Made by a program: the position numbers and the translations under genes | NCBI GenBank assembly: GCA_012064415.1 | Contig: SSNU01000051.1 | Span: forward strand, 412,461-476,460 | Length of the DNA: 64,000 bases | Direction: 5' to 3' | DNA from: Gyrodactylus bullatarudis | Taxonomy: Eukaryota; Platyhelminthes; Monogenea; Gyrodactylidea; Gyrodactylidae | Notes under the pieces: generated by a model | What the model was told of the DNA's origin: nothing | The model's database searches: none | What the model saw: the letters and a program-made list of their open reading frames with translations, nothing else | Part shown: positions 43,511 through 54,419 of the stretch, piece after piece | Numbering within the stretch: the first letter of the stretch is position 1 | How the letters are laid out: each line of letters opens with the position of its first letter

Positions 43511-43899
43511 TTCTTTGGTTTTATTAGAGACGAATTTTGGAAAGCGTTTTGGCACACTATTGTCTGATTCTCGATTTCGTAATGTTAGCCAGCACATTAC
43601 CTTTGAAGGGCAGCATGGCCGTAATACTATTTTCCATTTCTTTCTCGACAGCTTTTCTCTTTTCAACACATTCTCAATGAAGTCTCTTGGCTTGTTATTG
43701 GCTAGACCTGCTTCAGGAAGTCATTTTCTTTCTAAAGGCATTCAGGAGAGACAATATTTCAATTCTGCTTTTGTTGATTTTGGACAAAATGAAATTCAGA
43801 AGTTTTCCAGTGAATATAGACTTTTTATGAATTTTCAATGATTCAATTTCTATACAAAAAGAATTCTAATAAGGGCATTTGATAATTTTCTTCCTTTTA

Positions 43900-44115
43900 T
43901 ATGGTTAATTATAGATTGAACTTTGTCACAATCTCATTCGAGTCAATACTCTTGTTCAGAAAAATGAAATTATCATCTACATATCTCCTATAAATTTTGC
44001 TTTTCGTACATCTTTAGTGGGTAGACCTGATTCCAATTTGCTCATGAAGATCTCAGCCATGATAGGACCCAAAAGGTAGCGCATCGCTACTCCTTCAGTT
44101 TTATGATAACCTTTT
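43900..44115 (-). pseudogene. PLE reverse transcriptase remnant
   Basis: The minus frame reads KTEGVAMRYLLGPIMAEIFM then SKLESG, followed by DVRKAKFIGDM, a stop, and DNFIF in another frame. This is the PLE GVAMGSPLGPxxAEIFM box and the region of YVDD. Substitutions and a frameshift break it. Upstream sequence is replaced by a LINE at 44120. Confidence 0.6.
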
Positions 44116-44119
44116 AACT

Positions 44120-45304
44120 GCCGATAACTTTCTACGACATTATTCTTACATCTACTCGCCTAATAGTAATGAATTTAGACCAATAAAATTACAAAATACT
44201 CTTATGAAGATTATTGACTCAATTCTATTTATCAAGATTCTCAACATAATTAATTTAAATAAAATTGATCCAAATCAGCATGGTTTTTGTCGAGGAAAAT
44301 CATGCGAAACAAATATATTTGATTTTCTAAACTAGGTCTCACTTCTCGAGAAAGAAAAAAAGAAATCCATTGTCATCTACATTGATCTATCTAAAGCTTT
44401 CGACAAGATTTATATTCATAAAATCATTGAAAAATGTCATGAATATGGCATATGCTCATATCTTCTTAATATGTTAATACCTTACTAAACGTAGGCAATT
44501 TGTTTCTCATGAAAATAAAGATTCTACTCCCAAACTAATTAGTTCTGGAGTTCCACAAGGCTCTAGAGTTGGACCTCTACTGTTCAATATTGTATTCTCA
44601 AAAATCAATGTTGACGGAGCTAAGATTTTTAAATATGCTTATGATATGAAAATAGTTTTCAGTTTTGATGATTTTATGGATATAAATTTTATAAACTCAT
44701 CATTAAAATCCCTTACTAATGATCTGTTAACTCTGGGGCTTAGCATAAATGAAAGTAAAACATTCTACATGACTCCTTTCACAACAACTCCTATCAATAA
44801 TAATATATGTATTAATGATAAAATAATAAACCCCAAATTCACGGTTCGTGATTTAGGAGTTAAATACAATAATTTTCTTCATTTTACAGAACATTTTTTT
44901 AGAAGGTATTACAGAAGGTATTCTTATACAAAATGGTGGCCCAAACTGTTGTCGAGTTCTGCTCTGGATGTTGGAACCCAGAAAAAATTGAATGGTCCAA
45001 GAAGTTTCAGTGAGTCGCCAGAACTTTTCGAAACAAACTGTCTGCCCAGTACAGAAAACAACTTGGTCAACCCTCAGAGTCTATCAAAATTCGAAGAGAT
45101 ATAAAAAGTCTCATACTTATTAGAAAATCCCTGAGGCCCCAGAGAATCTCTAGACTTAGAGAACGCTACAGAATTGAAGGACATGTAAAAAATCTAGCTA
45201 TATTTAATCGATGTAAAAAACACTTTGATAAACTACCTAACTCTTTGAAGAGAAAAAACTTGGAAGAGTTCTCTCAAGAAATTAAAACCAGATTTATAAA
45301 CTAA
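44120..45304 (+). pseudogene. Non-LTR (LINE) reverse transcriptase, broken
   Basis: Plus-strand frames contain NEFRPIKLQNTL, DPNQHGFCRGKSCETN, IVIYIDLSKAFDKIY and SSGVPQGSRVGPLLFNIVF, then YAYDMKI in place of YADD, and the LINE C-terminal region from 44646 to a TAA at 45302-45304. It is the same family as 20285-21716. It is 5'-truncated, with frameshifts near 44340 and 44480. It lies within the PLE in opposite orientation. Confidence 0.75.
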
Positions 45305-46244
45305 AAAAAAGAAAAGAAGTTATTATTATTAAATTTATATACAATACCAGATTCTTCTTGAAGTATATTTTAAAGACGAAGATATATATATATACTAGTA
45401 TTATACTAGTATATATACTAATATTTAGTAAATCAACATCAAATTACTCAAAATATGTCTTGTGAAGATATTTATTGTTTTGCAAATCATTTTTCATATT
45501 CATTCCTTTTTATTCATCTCAACTGACTCTTCGTAAATATCAAAGTCTTCACTGATCATTAAAATTAAAAAGATAAAATTTACCAGTCACAAACTAATTT
45601 GTTGAAAGTAGCTTGAAATAGCATGTATCTAGAGCCATTGCAAAGACAAAAAAAATAATAATAATAAACTGCTCTCCTCATGATATTTTCAGCCCATAAT
45701 TAATTACAAATAAAAAAAATCAAATACACAGGATAAAAGGCTATCTATTGCTGTGGGAATCTTCACCATCAGCTTGTGAAAATATTTCTAAAATAAAAAC
45801 AAACTGAGTTATTATTATTATCAACAAATTAAAAAAAGAGACATGTAGATTAAATGTAATTCATAATGAACGATTAACTGATATAAAGTGATTGTTTCAG
45901 GAAGAGAAACAATATAAATGAAGAGAAAGTAATGAACAGATTGTTACAAAATACTAATTATCTTCATAAGGTATAATGCCTGACCGTAAATTACAAATGC
46001 TTTGATACTAGTTATCATATATGTACCAACTCTTTGTCAACGAACGAAAGTAAAAGAAGAAAAAAAAACATATTAACAAGATGCATTTATATTATTATTC
46101 TTGTATAAAAACAAAGAGCTATAAAAATTTAATTATTATACATTTTTTGTGACAAGATTAATTTCTATCAACTTTTTAATATGAAAATGAAAATTTTCAA
46201 GCAGAACATATGTGTTGTTCAATAAATTTTTCATTTCATTTCAA
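45303..46244 (+). repeat. 0.94-kb copy of the 28-kb segment, adjoining the LINE stop
   Basis: Reverse complement of 28017-28948 with few differences. It begins at the LINE stop codon, has AATAAA near 46221, and ends TTTCATTTCATTTCAA. It carries the inverted exon-like piece 45787-45741. Best read as LINE 3' UTR or as a 3'-transduced host segment. Confidence 0.75.
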
Positions 46245-46656
46245 TTTGTATACAAATACTTTTACCAAATGAGAAAGCACGTCACATATTTAATAATCGA
46301 TTACTCTTGATCGATTAATCAATCATAATTGTACAGTATATTAATTGAACACTTTTCTATGTATTAATTACAGTTTCTGTATCTAATTGGTATATTCTTT
46401 AACTGAGAAGAATGTCTATCTACACTCCCCACAAAATACATGTAACGTATGAGTCAACCGGGTACCTGTAATTAAATATATTGTACATGATCTGTGGAAG
46501 GCCAATCAATAGGTATTGTGATTTTCTTATTGTAATTCTAATATGTATGTAAAGACTGACGAGTATGCCTGAAATAAAGTACTCACTTCTCTTATTTTTC
46601 TCAAGTTTTCAAGAGGAAATTGAAAATCCCCTTAAATAACAAAATTTTATTTTCAG

Positions 46657-46688
46657 AAACTGTGAAGAAAGTTAATAAAATAATTTAA
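46657..46688 (+). CDS. Weak terminal-exon candidate
   Basis: After TTTATTTTCAG (ends 46656), phase 1 reads TVKKVNKII then TAA. Strong acceptor, little else. Confidence 0.25.
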
Positions 46689-46789
46689 TTTTGTTGAATT
46701 GTTTATCCACATTAAAACCCAAATTGAAAACCCTGAATTTGGAAAATTCTAATAAAACAAATATCATTGATTTTTGTTTTGTTCAATAG

Positions 46790-46798
46790 AATTTACAG
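46790..46798 (+). CDS. Weak 9-nt micro-exon candidate
   Basis: Between TTTTGTTCAATAG (ends 46789) and GTATAT (46799), reading FT in phase 1. The intron to the next candidate (46853) would be 54 nt, at the lower limit. Confidence 0.25.
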
Positions 46799-46852
46799 GT
46801 ATATAAGCGAAAGTTTTTTTTTATAAATTTACATTTATTTATGTTTCATCAG

Positions 46853-46947
46853 TTGTGAAATTCGAAGTCAATGTTTGGTACCATAATCATTTCCTTGGAA
46901 GACATAAGATCGCCTCAGAACTTCCTATATGGGAAATAATCGAGTAA
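46853..46947 (+). CDS. Candidate partial module exon
   Basis: After TTATGTTTCATCAG (ends 46852), phase 1 gives 30 codons, VKFEVNVWYHNHFLGRHKI to WEIIE, then TAA (46945-46947). It resembles the opening strands of a module that lost its remainder. Could be a decayed or alternative terminal exon. Confidence 0.35.
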
Positions 46948-47279
46948 ATGATCAATTTGTCAATGGGTTTCTAATGATCTCTATAAAGCCCCAGAATCCT
47001 AATGGTTTCGTACACAAATCCGAACCTTTTTCAATATAAAACATTTAGAATTCTTGAACTCTTACAATTATAAATAATCTTCAGTATCTCATTTTGCGAT
47101 TTCGCATCTGAAATTATTGATTTCTAATAATAATAAATATGGAAGCACTATTTATTAGTTCAGTTTTTATTTGGCCTGTGGAATAGAGTTTCAATAAAAG
47201 AATTTCTTGAAGAGTTTTAAATTTATAAATTCTTAAATGATTCTCCTCTATGAATTACTTTTGGTTACCTTAGCCTTAG

Positions 47280-47580
47280 TTACCACACCCAATATTGCTG
47301 CAAAAGCTGTCTTTGCAGAAGAACTGACATGCGAAGATGGATTTCTAAGCCCAGTGGACTTTAGCAAACCGCAGGTCAGCTAGCGGTCCGATACGTTCGG
47401 AAAGGTTCCCCGGGGACCGTCGGAGCTTGTGTTAGCAGCGACAGGAAAGCTATTGTAACTCCCATAAAATTTTTTAATACTAAATCGAACAACTTTGTTA
47501 GAACATATTTTGTAAAAGAAATTCCGAACTTTTAAATTCCCGTTTATAAAAATTGGGCTGTTTCTTTTTGGCTGCAAATA
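47280..47580 (-). other. Less AT-rich segment, possible exon or transposon scrap
   Basis: The minus frame 47577-47380 (from CCAAAAAGAAACAGCCC after a TTTGCAG) gives about 60 codons ending NTSSDGPRGTFPNVSDR. Local GC content is clearly above its surroundings. No family recognised on either strand. Confidence 0.3.
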
Positions 47581-47788
47581 TATACTGGTATATATAAAAT
47601 ATATTATGATTTCATATTCAAAATATGCTGCTTTTATGTCCTCTTACTCGATAGTCTAGAGAAAGGAAGCATTTTGTATAATACGAGCTCAAATAGGGTC
47701 TCAACATTGAACTAAATCGCAACAGAAAAGATTCATCCTGAATTTGTCTATAGAGCAAACTTGTTTCATTTATAATTATTATATTTAG

Positions 47789-47985
47789 TGTTGAATAGCC
47801 TTGAATTGTTAATCATGAGTTGGTTAGAAGAAAAAAAACTCAAGAATTCTTCATATAACAAGGTTCGTGTAATTTTTATTTTCTTCAAAAATTACGCACA
47901 AATCTCTAGTCTGATTGCTGATGGTTATTTCAAGTATCTTTTTTTGGGAATTATCGAAAACATGTTAATTTTAAATATTTTCTGA
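47789..47985 (+). CDS. Candidate terminal exon with hydrophobic C-terminus
   Basis: After an ATTATTATATTTAG acceptor (ends 47788), phase 1 encodes 64 residues, LNSLELLIMSWLEEKKLKNS to FKYLFLGIIENMLILNIF, then TGA. Like the exon at 9595 it joins a charged helical stretch to a hydrophobic end. The phase fits the upstream modules. No reliable internal donor. Confidence 0.45.
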
Positions 47986-48068
47986 ACAATGTACACACTC
48001 AGTTCATTTCTGAACAAGGAAAGACATGTTTGATATTGAATTAGCTCTATGATATTTGGCTTTGGTGT

Positions 48069-48359
48069 TTAAGTTTCTTGAGCGGTAATACTTTTAATTT
48101 CGCCACAAGTCTTCTCATTACTAGGTGAGCAGTCGAGAGAATTGGTTGTGGTCTTAACGGATGAGCATCCGATTCCTTTAATCCGGAAAGATCTCAAATA
48201 TTGCAGGCTTAGTTTCGTGGGCTTGAGTGAGGTTTTTTCGCTCGGCTGCTCTTTGAATGCACTTGCTGTATTTGATCTACTGCTATTGCTTAAGGAATAA
48301 TATTTTGTCAATTCATCTGATTTGGAAACTTTATTTTGGAAACGGCTCTTTTTGTCCTA
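48069..48359 (-). CDS. Unidentified Ser/Lys-rich minus-strand exon candidate
   Basis: The minus frame opens after TAATTTTTTCTAG (48360 side) and runs about 96 codons, with KSDELTKYYSLSNSSRSNTA, TSLKPTKLSLQYLRSF and CGEIKSITAQET before a stop at 48069. It is in phase 0, unlike the modular genes, and is less AT-rich. No domain recognised. It may be a host exon or a transposon-derived ORF. Confidence 0.35.
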
Positions 48360-48624
48360 GAAAAAATTATACTTTTATCAATATGTCTTTTACTCAAAAC
48401 AAACACAATTGTGAATTCAAAATAATTTTGGGGTGAGGGTTAAAAAGTAGTTGAACTGACTAATCAGAATCGTTATTACTAAGACAATCACGTCATCCTA
48501 TATGATATTCAAATTGCCAACGCCACCAAAGGTTATTTCAAAATGTCAAATTATACTAATTACATATTTTCACACATGTCTGATTAAGAGATATATCAGA
48601 AAAATAGTAATGTTTAAAAAGTAG

Positions 48625-49343
48625 TACAGGTAAAAGCTCTGTAAAGTGACGAGAGTTGTGTGAATTTGGAAGTACACGTTACTTATATACCATTTCTACA
48701 CCAAAACTCATGAATTATAGACCAATTGAAATTGAGCATTTGTCGGCCAATCAGAATCTAGCAATATTCCTCCCACAAAATTCCTACGGTTCCAAATATA
48801 TTTTGCTACTAGAATCTCAAATTTTACGATAGGTTACGGGGAGGGGTATGGGATTGGGAAAACGAAAAATGACTTTTTTGATTATTCATCTAAAATCATT
48901 CAAGATCTGAGACCGATTTAAAAATCGAATTTTAGCCATATTTCAGAATAGAAGCTTGAAAATTTCCAAGTTTACTCAAAATTTTATGCTGAATATAATG
49001 ATACTAAATTTAAGTATGACTGACCATTGCTTAAGCTATTTTTGCTACAGCCTCTTCCTGATATGATAGAGAGAAAATTCGAAGTGGAAATTAATCAAAA
49101 TAAAAGACTGAGACTATCTACAATATTTCATCAACCTATCGTAAAATTTGAGATTCTAGTAGCAAAATATATTTGGAACCGTAGGGATTTTGTGGGAGGA
49201 ATATTGCTAGATTTTGATTGGCCGACAAATGCTCAATTTCTATTGGTCTATAATTCATGAGTTTTGGTGTAGAAATGGTATATAAGTAACGTGTACTTCC
49301 AAATTCACACAACTCTCGTCACTTTACAGAGCTTTTACCTGTA
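48625..49343. mobile_element. 719-bp element with 211-bp inverted repeats
   Basis: 48625-48835 pairs with 49133-49343 with about three mismatches. Ends read TACAGGTAAAAGCTCTGTAA. Each arm contains TATATAAG-like sequence about 60 bp from the end (for example 49278-49286). The 297-bp centre has no protein motif; the frame at 49027-49260 is a by-product of the arm. Non-autonomous DNA transposon or solo foldback. Confidence 0.75.
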
Positions 49344-49736
49344 GAAAATTATTTAAATTTATAAACATTTAAAAGGTCGTTAAAAGATGATCGAAATAAA
49401 AACATAGACTTAGGTAGGAATATTGTATTTGATAATGCTATCTTTTTTCTTTATTTTAGGTCTCAGCCCGCAGTTTCTATCAAGTTTATTTCAAACTTTT
49501 CCTTTTAGCTTTCCCTTTCCTGAATAAAAATTATGAATCAACATGTAATTATTAATTTGATCAATCTAACTTTCCACCTTTCAAGCAAATAGATACCATT
49601 AATAAAACGAGTACTCAAGATTTTTAATTTCTTTCAAAACAGAAATTTTCACAATATCAAGTTTATTTTCAAAAAGACGAATTGCCTTCATTGTATGAAT
49701 CAAATGAGATATATTTAACGATCTTATTCTAAACAC

Positions 49737-49904
49737 TGAGGTGAATTATAATTTTTAAAATTTCTAAATAACAAATATCTAAAGAGATTTTTAAATCAAA
49801 CAATCTGCGATTCTCTTTATTGAATTGAGCACTAAAAATATATCTAATAATCAGTTTTTTAATATCTTCTAAATGATCTGAGTAATTTACTTCATAAATG
49901 AATT
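49737..49904 (-). CDS. Possible decayed module exon (minus)
   Basis: The minus frame around 49941-49729 reads EFIYEVNYSDHLEDIKKL to RRLFDLKISLDICYLEILKI then IIHL. LFDLKISLDICYLEILKII fits the closing strand-plus-helix of the modules. A phase-1 exon 49904-49737 (168 nt) is possible, but the acceptor lacks a pyrimidine tract and the donor GTGTTT is poor. Pseudo-exon or chance. Confidence 0.3.
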
Positions 49905-49989
49905 CTGTAGCTATACGATACCATTCCCATATCACCCTCATTCGAAAATTTGATGAAACTCACAGATGTTCAAACGAACTAATGGATAA

Positions 49990-51015
49990 ATGAATATATA
50001 TGAGATCGAGTATTTTATCGTTATGACCAGTCCCCCATCCCATCATTTATTTCAAGATGGATTTTTTAAATAAGATCATATAAATATGGGTTATAATTTT
50101 ATCAACTGAAGCATCTTTAGTCTCTAATACCGATGGTATTATTCATGTTTAATGCAATTAAATTGCATGGGAGTTTCTCTAAATTAGTGATGGTGAGGTC
50201 ATCGAATGTAAGAGTCATGTTGAATATTTGTGATTTGAATTGTTTTATAAAAATCTGAGTAAAACTCACTTTAGAACTTCATCGTAAAATCTTGAAAAAT
50301 ATAATTATTTTATTGCTTCTGTTCACAGTTAGAGGTCTTTCAGTTATCTATAAGGTCTCTAAATTATTTTAAGAGAAAGAGTAGAACAAATTTTTTTTTA
50401 AGTTGCTCATTTTCTTTCAAGGGGTTTTAACTAAGAGCCTTGATATAAATGTTTAAGTTCAAACAGTGTGAATTGGAGGGAATATTCCTAGATGTCTTAT
50501 GTTCCTTATTCTACCGCTTATCGTTGGGTTTGAACGGAAAGAGATACCAAGAAGAAGAGCAAATAAATTTAAGATGACTCCAATCAAGCTTCGTCTTATC
50601 GAAATTGGAAATTAGGGCTGAAAAAGCTATAGGACAACGATTTCTAAATGTTCGTTTCATATTGAAAAAAATTTTGTTATGTTATGAATAAACGAGATTT
50701 AATTGAATATTATTATCGAATTGAAAAATAAACCAAAGTCACAGTAGTGACAATATATCTATCATACCAGTAAGTTATAAATCAGATTAAAATTAATAAT
50801 TCCTCATTTTGTAAATCTTTGAAATGTGAACGATTATCAAGCATTTTTTTCTTTCTCTCAAAATAATATGCGCAATATGAATCAGGACAATTTTCCCACC
50901 CTAAAGATTACGGCATTTAAGTTTTAAAATAGCGAAGAAAACACGATCCATAATTTTTTTCAGTTTCAAATGAAAGACTCATTTAGAGGATTTGAAAGTC
51001 AAGTGGATATTTAGT
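49990..51015. other. AT-rich stretch with one decayed micro-exon look-alike
   Basis: 50190-50213 resembles the DEAIE micro-exon (GTGATG...GAAT then GTAAGA) but with a 20-nt length that would shift the frame. Nothing else recognised. Confidence 0.35.
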
Positions 51016-51070
51016 AATAAAGCTTATATTTCACCTGATCTCGTCAGACTATTACACCAGCTGGTTATAT
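51015..51070 (-). ncRNA. Hammerhead-like core (minus)
   Basis: On the minus strand: CTGACGAG (51047-51040), ATCAGGT, GAAA (51032-51029), AU stem III over AAGCTT. Upstream on that strand is the self-complementary ACCAGCTGGT, which could cap stem I. It sits 3' of the PLE ORF that ends at 51166, as expected for a terminal repeat. Confidence 0.6.
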
Positions 51071-51165
51071 ATAATAAATTCGATTATCAATAATATCCTC
51101 TGATTGGTTACATCATTCTAGGGCATAAAAGGGGAGGGTTTAAGGTTGGTTTAGAGTATCCATGG

Positions 51166-52830
51166 TCATTGTTTCTTTTTCACATATCTGTCCATCGTTG
51201 GTTGCCCACTTGGACTTTTACGTTTTCTACCTCTTTTGTCAACTGCATGTGCAGCCTTCTTTGTAGTGTGGAGACTGTTAATTACGGGCTGAGATTTAAT
51301 TAGATTATCAACTACCGTTGACTTCTCTGGATTTTCACTTTTATTCTCAGTTGTAATCGTAACTGGGGCAGAAGATTGGAGATCATTTGGGGGAGACGTA
51401 GTTGCAACTACTTGCTCATTTTGTTCAATTATCACTCTAACTTTGCTTGCATTGGATTTCTGGGTAGAACTGGGAAATTTTCAGGTAGCTTTGCAGCTCT
51501 ATCAAGCTTACTTTTGTTTGAAAACCTGCTTTTTCCCGTTAGGCCTAACTTAGTGGCCAGGACGTTTTGCTTACAAAGAATTGGGTTGGACTTTTTGATG
51601 AAATGGACTTCAGCTTTGTTCAAGGAATCTGTTTTCATCTTTGGAGGATCACTAAGGTTTGCTTGAAATAGGATGCTCAAGTTGTTCACATCAGCAGTGT
51701 GATTTGTATCCTTCAAGTGCTCTTGTAACGCAGAACCTTTGTTGCCGGGACATAAGTGTTCCTTGATCCTCGCCTTCACTGGTCTGACTGTTTGACCTAC
51801 ATAGGCTGAACCGCATTTGCATTTGAACAAGTAGATCACACATTTCTTCTCAAGCCATGGGACTGGATCTTTATTCAGGTCTGGAATGAGCTTCGTCGTT
51901 CTGGGATGAATTTGAAGTCTGTGTCCAGGAAATGCTTTCTTTGTTAATAATCACATGTAGAAATTACAGTGTTTTTAGACAATTAACCTACTAGCAAAGT
52001 GTGGTCACTGGTAATTACTATATCCATATGAACTCTAACTTGATGGAGATTGTTATTTCGAAGAGCTTGTTGTTTAATACCTGATTAGCAGCGTCGCCTT
52101 TAAACGGTACTCTTAGATAAATCGGTGTGAGCTCCTCGACCTCTTCATCTGCCTTGAAATTTTACATTTGAATGTTTATTAATGAAATCCTCAGGATACC
52201 CGTATTTTATTAATAACTCCTTCAATATTTCTTTGTCCTTCACTTTGTTCACCTCTGATGTTAATCTTTCAATTTTCAGAAACTAAGGAAAGGCATAAAT
52301 TGTACAGGGACTGATTTCTTCCTGAAGACCCTTGTCTGAGCGATTTCATTAAACTTAGTTACTAAAACATCGAGAAAATTTAATGAATTATCATCCTCGT
52401 CTTCTTTGATAAATTCGATTCCGCGATGCATAGAATTGAGATTTGAAAGAATTTTGTCGATGTCATAACTTTCATCAAGGACCAGAAAGGTATCATCAAG
52501 ATAACGCAAATACGGACAGGAAAAAATGATAAGGCCACTCTCTAAAAGATGATCTACCTTCTTTGAGATCGCCTTTTTGAAGCCTTTGATTCTTCTCAGA
52601 GCTGTTTCAGGTTCTCAAGTTATCCGATAGGAGTAATTTTACTTTCTGAACATAATCACTTTTGGATACGATTGCAATACCAGTGCCTTTATCCAAATGA
52701 CATAACAGGACTAGATTTTAACAGTTGAATTTTTTTTCTCTCGTAAAATTTCGTATTTATTTTATTGATCACCATTGAAACTTTTTCTTTGAGTTCGTCT
52801 GGGAGGGGATCCATTTTTGACAAGATTTAA
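51166..52830 (-). pseudogene. Penelope-like polyprotein, broken but fullest copy
   Basis: On the minus strand in order: near 52700, GTGIAIVSKSDYVQKVKLLL (pre-RT segment); at about 52509, RYLDDTFLVLDES (RT catalytic YxDD) and NSLNFLDVLV; near 52200, DKEILKELLIKYGYPEDF; at 51839-51432, IYLFKCKCGSAYVGQTVRPV (GIY-YIG with YVG) and RIKEHLCPG; and finally a basic tail KRGRKRKSPSGQPTMDRYV with an NLS-like motif. The RT motifs between the pre-RT part and YLDD are deleted, and frames shift at least three times. A 75-bp repeat shared with the foldback at 1000 interrupts it at 51985-52060. Confidence 0.75.
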
Positions 52831-53583
52831 TTTAGACTTTCATTATTCCAAGATTGATTCTAGCATTCGAAAAATGTTAACATACTGCAATACACTCACT
52901 TGCTGTATAATTCACTCCTGTTCATGCTTTTTCTAAAAAAATAATTTGAAATATAAAACAGAGGTTTATTGTACTTTTAATAGAATAAAATATTCATTTA
53001 ATTTAAATTCGTCCTAAAGTTCACTTAAAATCTTAACACAGAATGCAGAAATTTGCCATTGTTAGACTTGTCTATGATAAATTAAAATGATATGAGCTCA
53101 ATTCTTAGTCTTTCTTTGAAGTTGATTAGATTTCAATTAAATGTCCTGAAAAATTAACTGATTCATAGATGTTTAGATCTCAGGTTAGTTTTCATTCACT
53201 CAGGGTGCTAATTACTGGTTGAGAATTAATTCTATTATCAACTTTCGTTGACTTTTGCTCTCATTTGTAATAGAGTTGATTTGATTGAGACGTAAATTCT
53301 TATTCTAATTCAACTTTAAACTCTGATCAGTTTAACTTTTAAAAAATATATATTGTGTATAAATAATTATTTCATCGAATTTTAAAATAAAACTTTTTAT
53401 TAGTAAATCCTTACATATATAACTCAAATAGATCTTTTCTAGAAGAAGAATAAATATTGTATTTTGAGATTTGAAGAAATATGCAGAATCTTTCTTATTG
53501 TATTAACTTATTTGTTCAAAAATTTAATACTACTTAGAGCTGAATTCAACATCATAGAAATATTGCATCGTTAGTGATATGTT
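52831..53583. other. AT-rich stretch with PLE scraps
   Basis: 53195-53260 resembles the PLE linker/tail seen near 51285-51330 (TAATTACTGG.TGAGA, then ATCAACTTTCGTTGAC-like). No gene. Confidence 0.35.
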
Positions 53584-53862
53584 TTGCCTATAATGTTCTG
53601 TTTTAGTAATGCCATTAGAAGAAGACTTAACAATCTCATCAACCAACATTACAATAACATACGATTGAAAATTGTATATAAAACACAGAGACTGTTTAGT
53701 TCGATTCATAAAGATTTACTCAAACCGGAAGAGAAGACGCTACTAATTTATAAATTTCAAAGTGACTGTTGTGCTTCTTACATAGAACAATTAGGAAGCT
53801 GTCTACAATCTATGTCGTCAAAAAACTATTCTTATAACCTTCAACTCTCCTGGCCTATGTGA
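53584..53862 (+). pseudogene. PLE GIY-YIG endonuclease remnant
   Basis: The plus frame reads IRRRLNNLINQHYNNIRLKI, KDLLKPEEKTLLIYKFQSD and CCASYIEQLGSC, ending SFNLQ-like NYSYNLQLSWPM. IYKF...SYIE is GIY-YIG with G to E. Its last residues match the end of the 8694-8984 copy (NLQLPWPM). An internal deletion follows YIE. Confidence 0.6.
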
Positions 53863-54150
53863 GCTTTTTCACTTTTCTCTCCACTGTGCTATTTATTGAA
53901 GAGTTTTGGTGTTTTTTCAGCTTACATATTATTCTAATTTTATTCATCTTTTACTATTTCTTTCATTATTTGTAAATTATTATCTTGAATGAATCTTTTA
54001 ACTTTTATCATTTTTAAAGCAATGCCACTGATCATGCTCTAAGAAATACGTATATGGTTTTAAATATCTCTTTCTAATAATTTCCAAATTATGAATTTAA
54101 GTGGATTCTCGGACGTTTTTGATAAACAACGTGAATTACTCATTCATTAT
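53863..54150 (+). repeat. PLE 3'-flanking repeat (copy 4, plus)
   Basis: Reverse complement of 8330-8690, following directly on the endonuclease remnant; confirms that this repeat is the 3' end of that PLE family. Confidence 0.6.
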
Positions 54151-54164
54151 AATGTACTAATAAA

Positions 54165-54290
54165 TCCTAGGTTAAGGTATACTGAAGAGTCCAAAAGAGT
54201 ACGAAACATGTGTCTATAAAAGCTATATATATATATAATTGGATTATTTCTAAATGAAAATTTCTTTCATCCTAGTCACGGTAATATGAA
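54165..54290 (+). ncRNA. Hammerhead-like core, stem II damaged
   Basis: CTGAAGAG (54182-54189), TCCAAAAGAGTA in place of the TCC..GGA stem, GAAAC (54203-54207), ATGT loop, GTC cleavage site. The following sequence matches the 30111 hairpin arm. A relative of the 19461 type with a mutated stem II. Confidence 0.5.
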
Positions 54291-54419
54291 ATTTTCAGCC
54301 CAACTCAGAAAGAAGGTAACAGGGAGGAATATTCAACATTGGTGCACAATAACTATGACAATTCAACAGAGAAACAACTGATCAATGATGACCAAACCCT
54401 TCCCAATTTTGCTTAAGCC

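Larger units (their letters stand above)
42810..46587 (-). mobile_element. Composite PLE with 306-bp inverted terminal repeats
   Basis: 42810-43115 and 46282-46587 are near-perfect inverted repeats. Each carries a hammerhead-like core: minus CTGAGGAG 42841-42834 with GAAA 42826-42823; plus CTGACGAG 46556-46563 with GAAA 46571-46574. Between them lie minus-strand PLE RT and GIY-YIG remnants (44110-43330), a plus-strand LINE (44120-45304) and a 0.94-kb segment shared with 28 kb. This inverted arrangement of PLE terminal repeats is known for the class. The 5' PLE coding part is missing, probably replaced by the inserted LINE. Confidence 0.75.

Noticed and set aside
48625..49343. Hammerhead in the arms (GTGACGAGAG)
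   Set aside because: The first box lacks CTGA and no GAAA/stem III follows at the right spacing.
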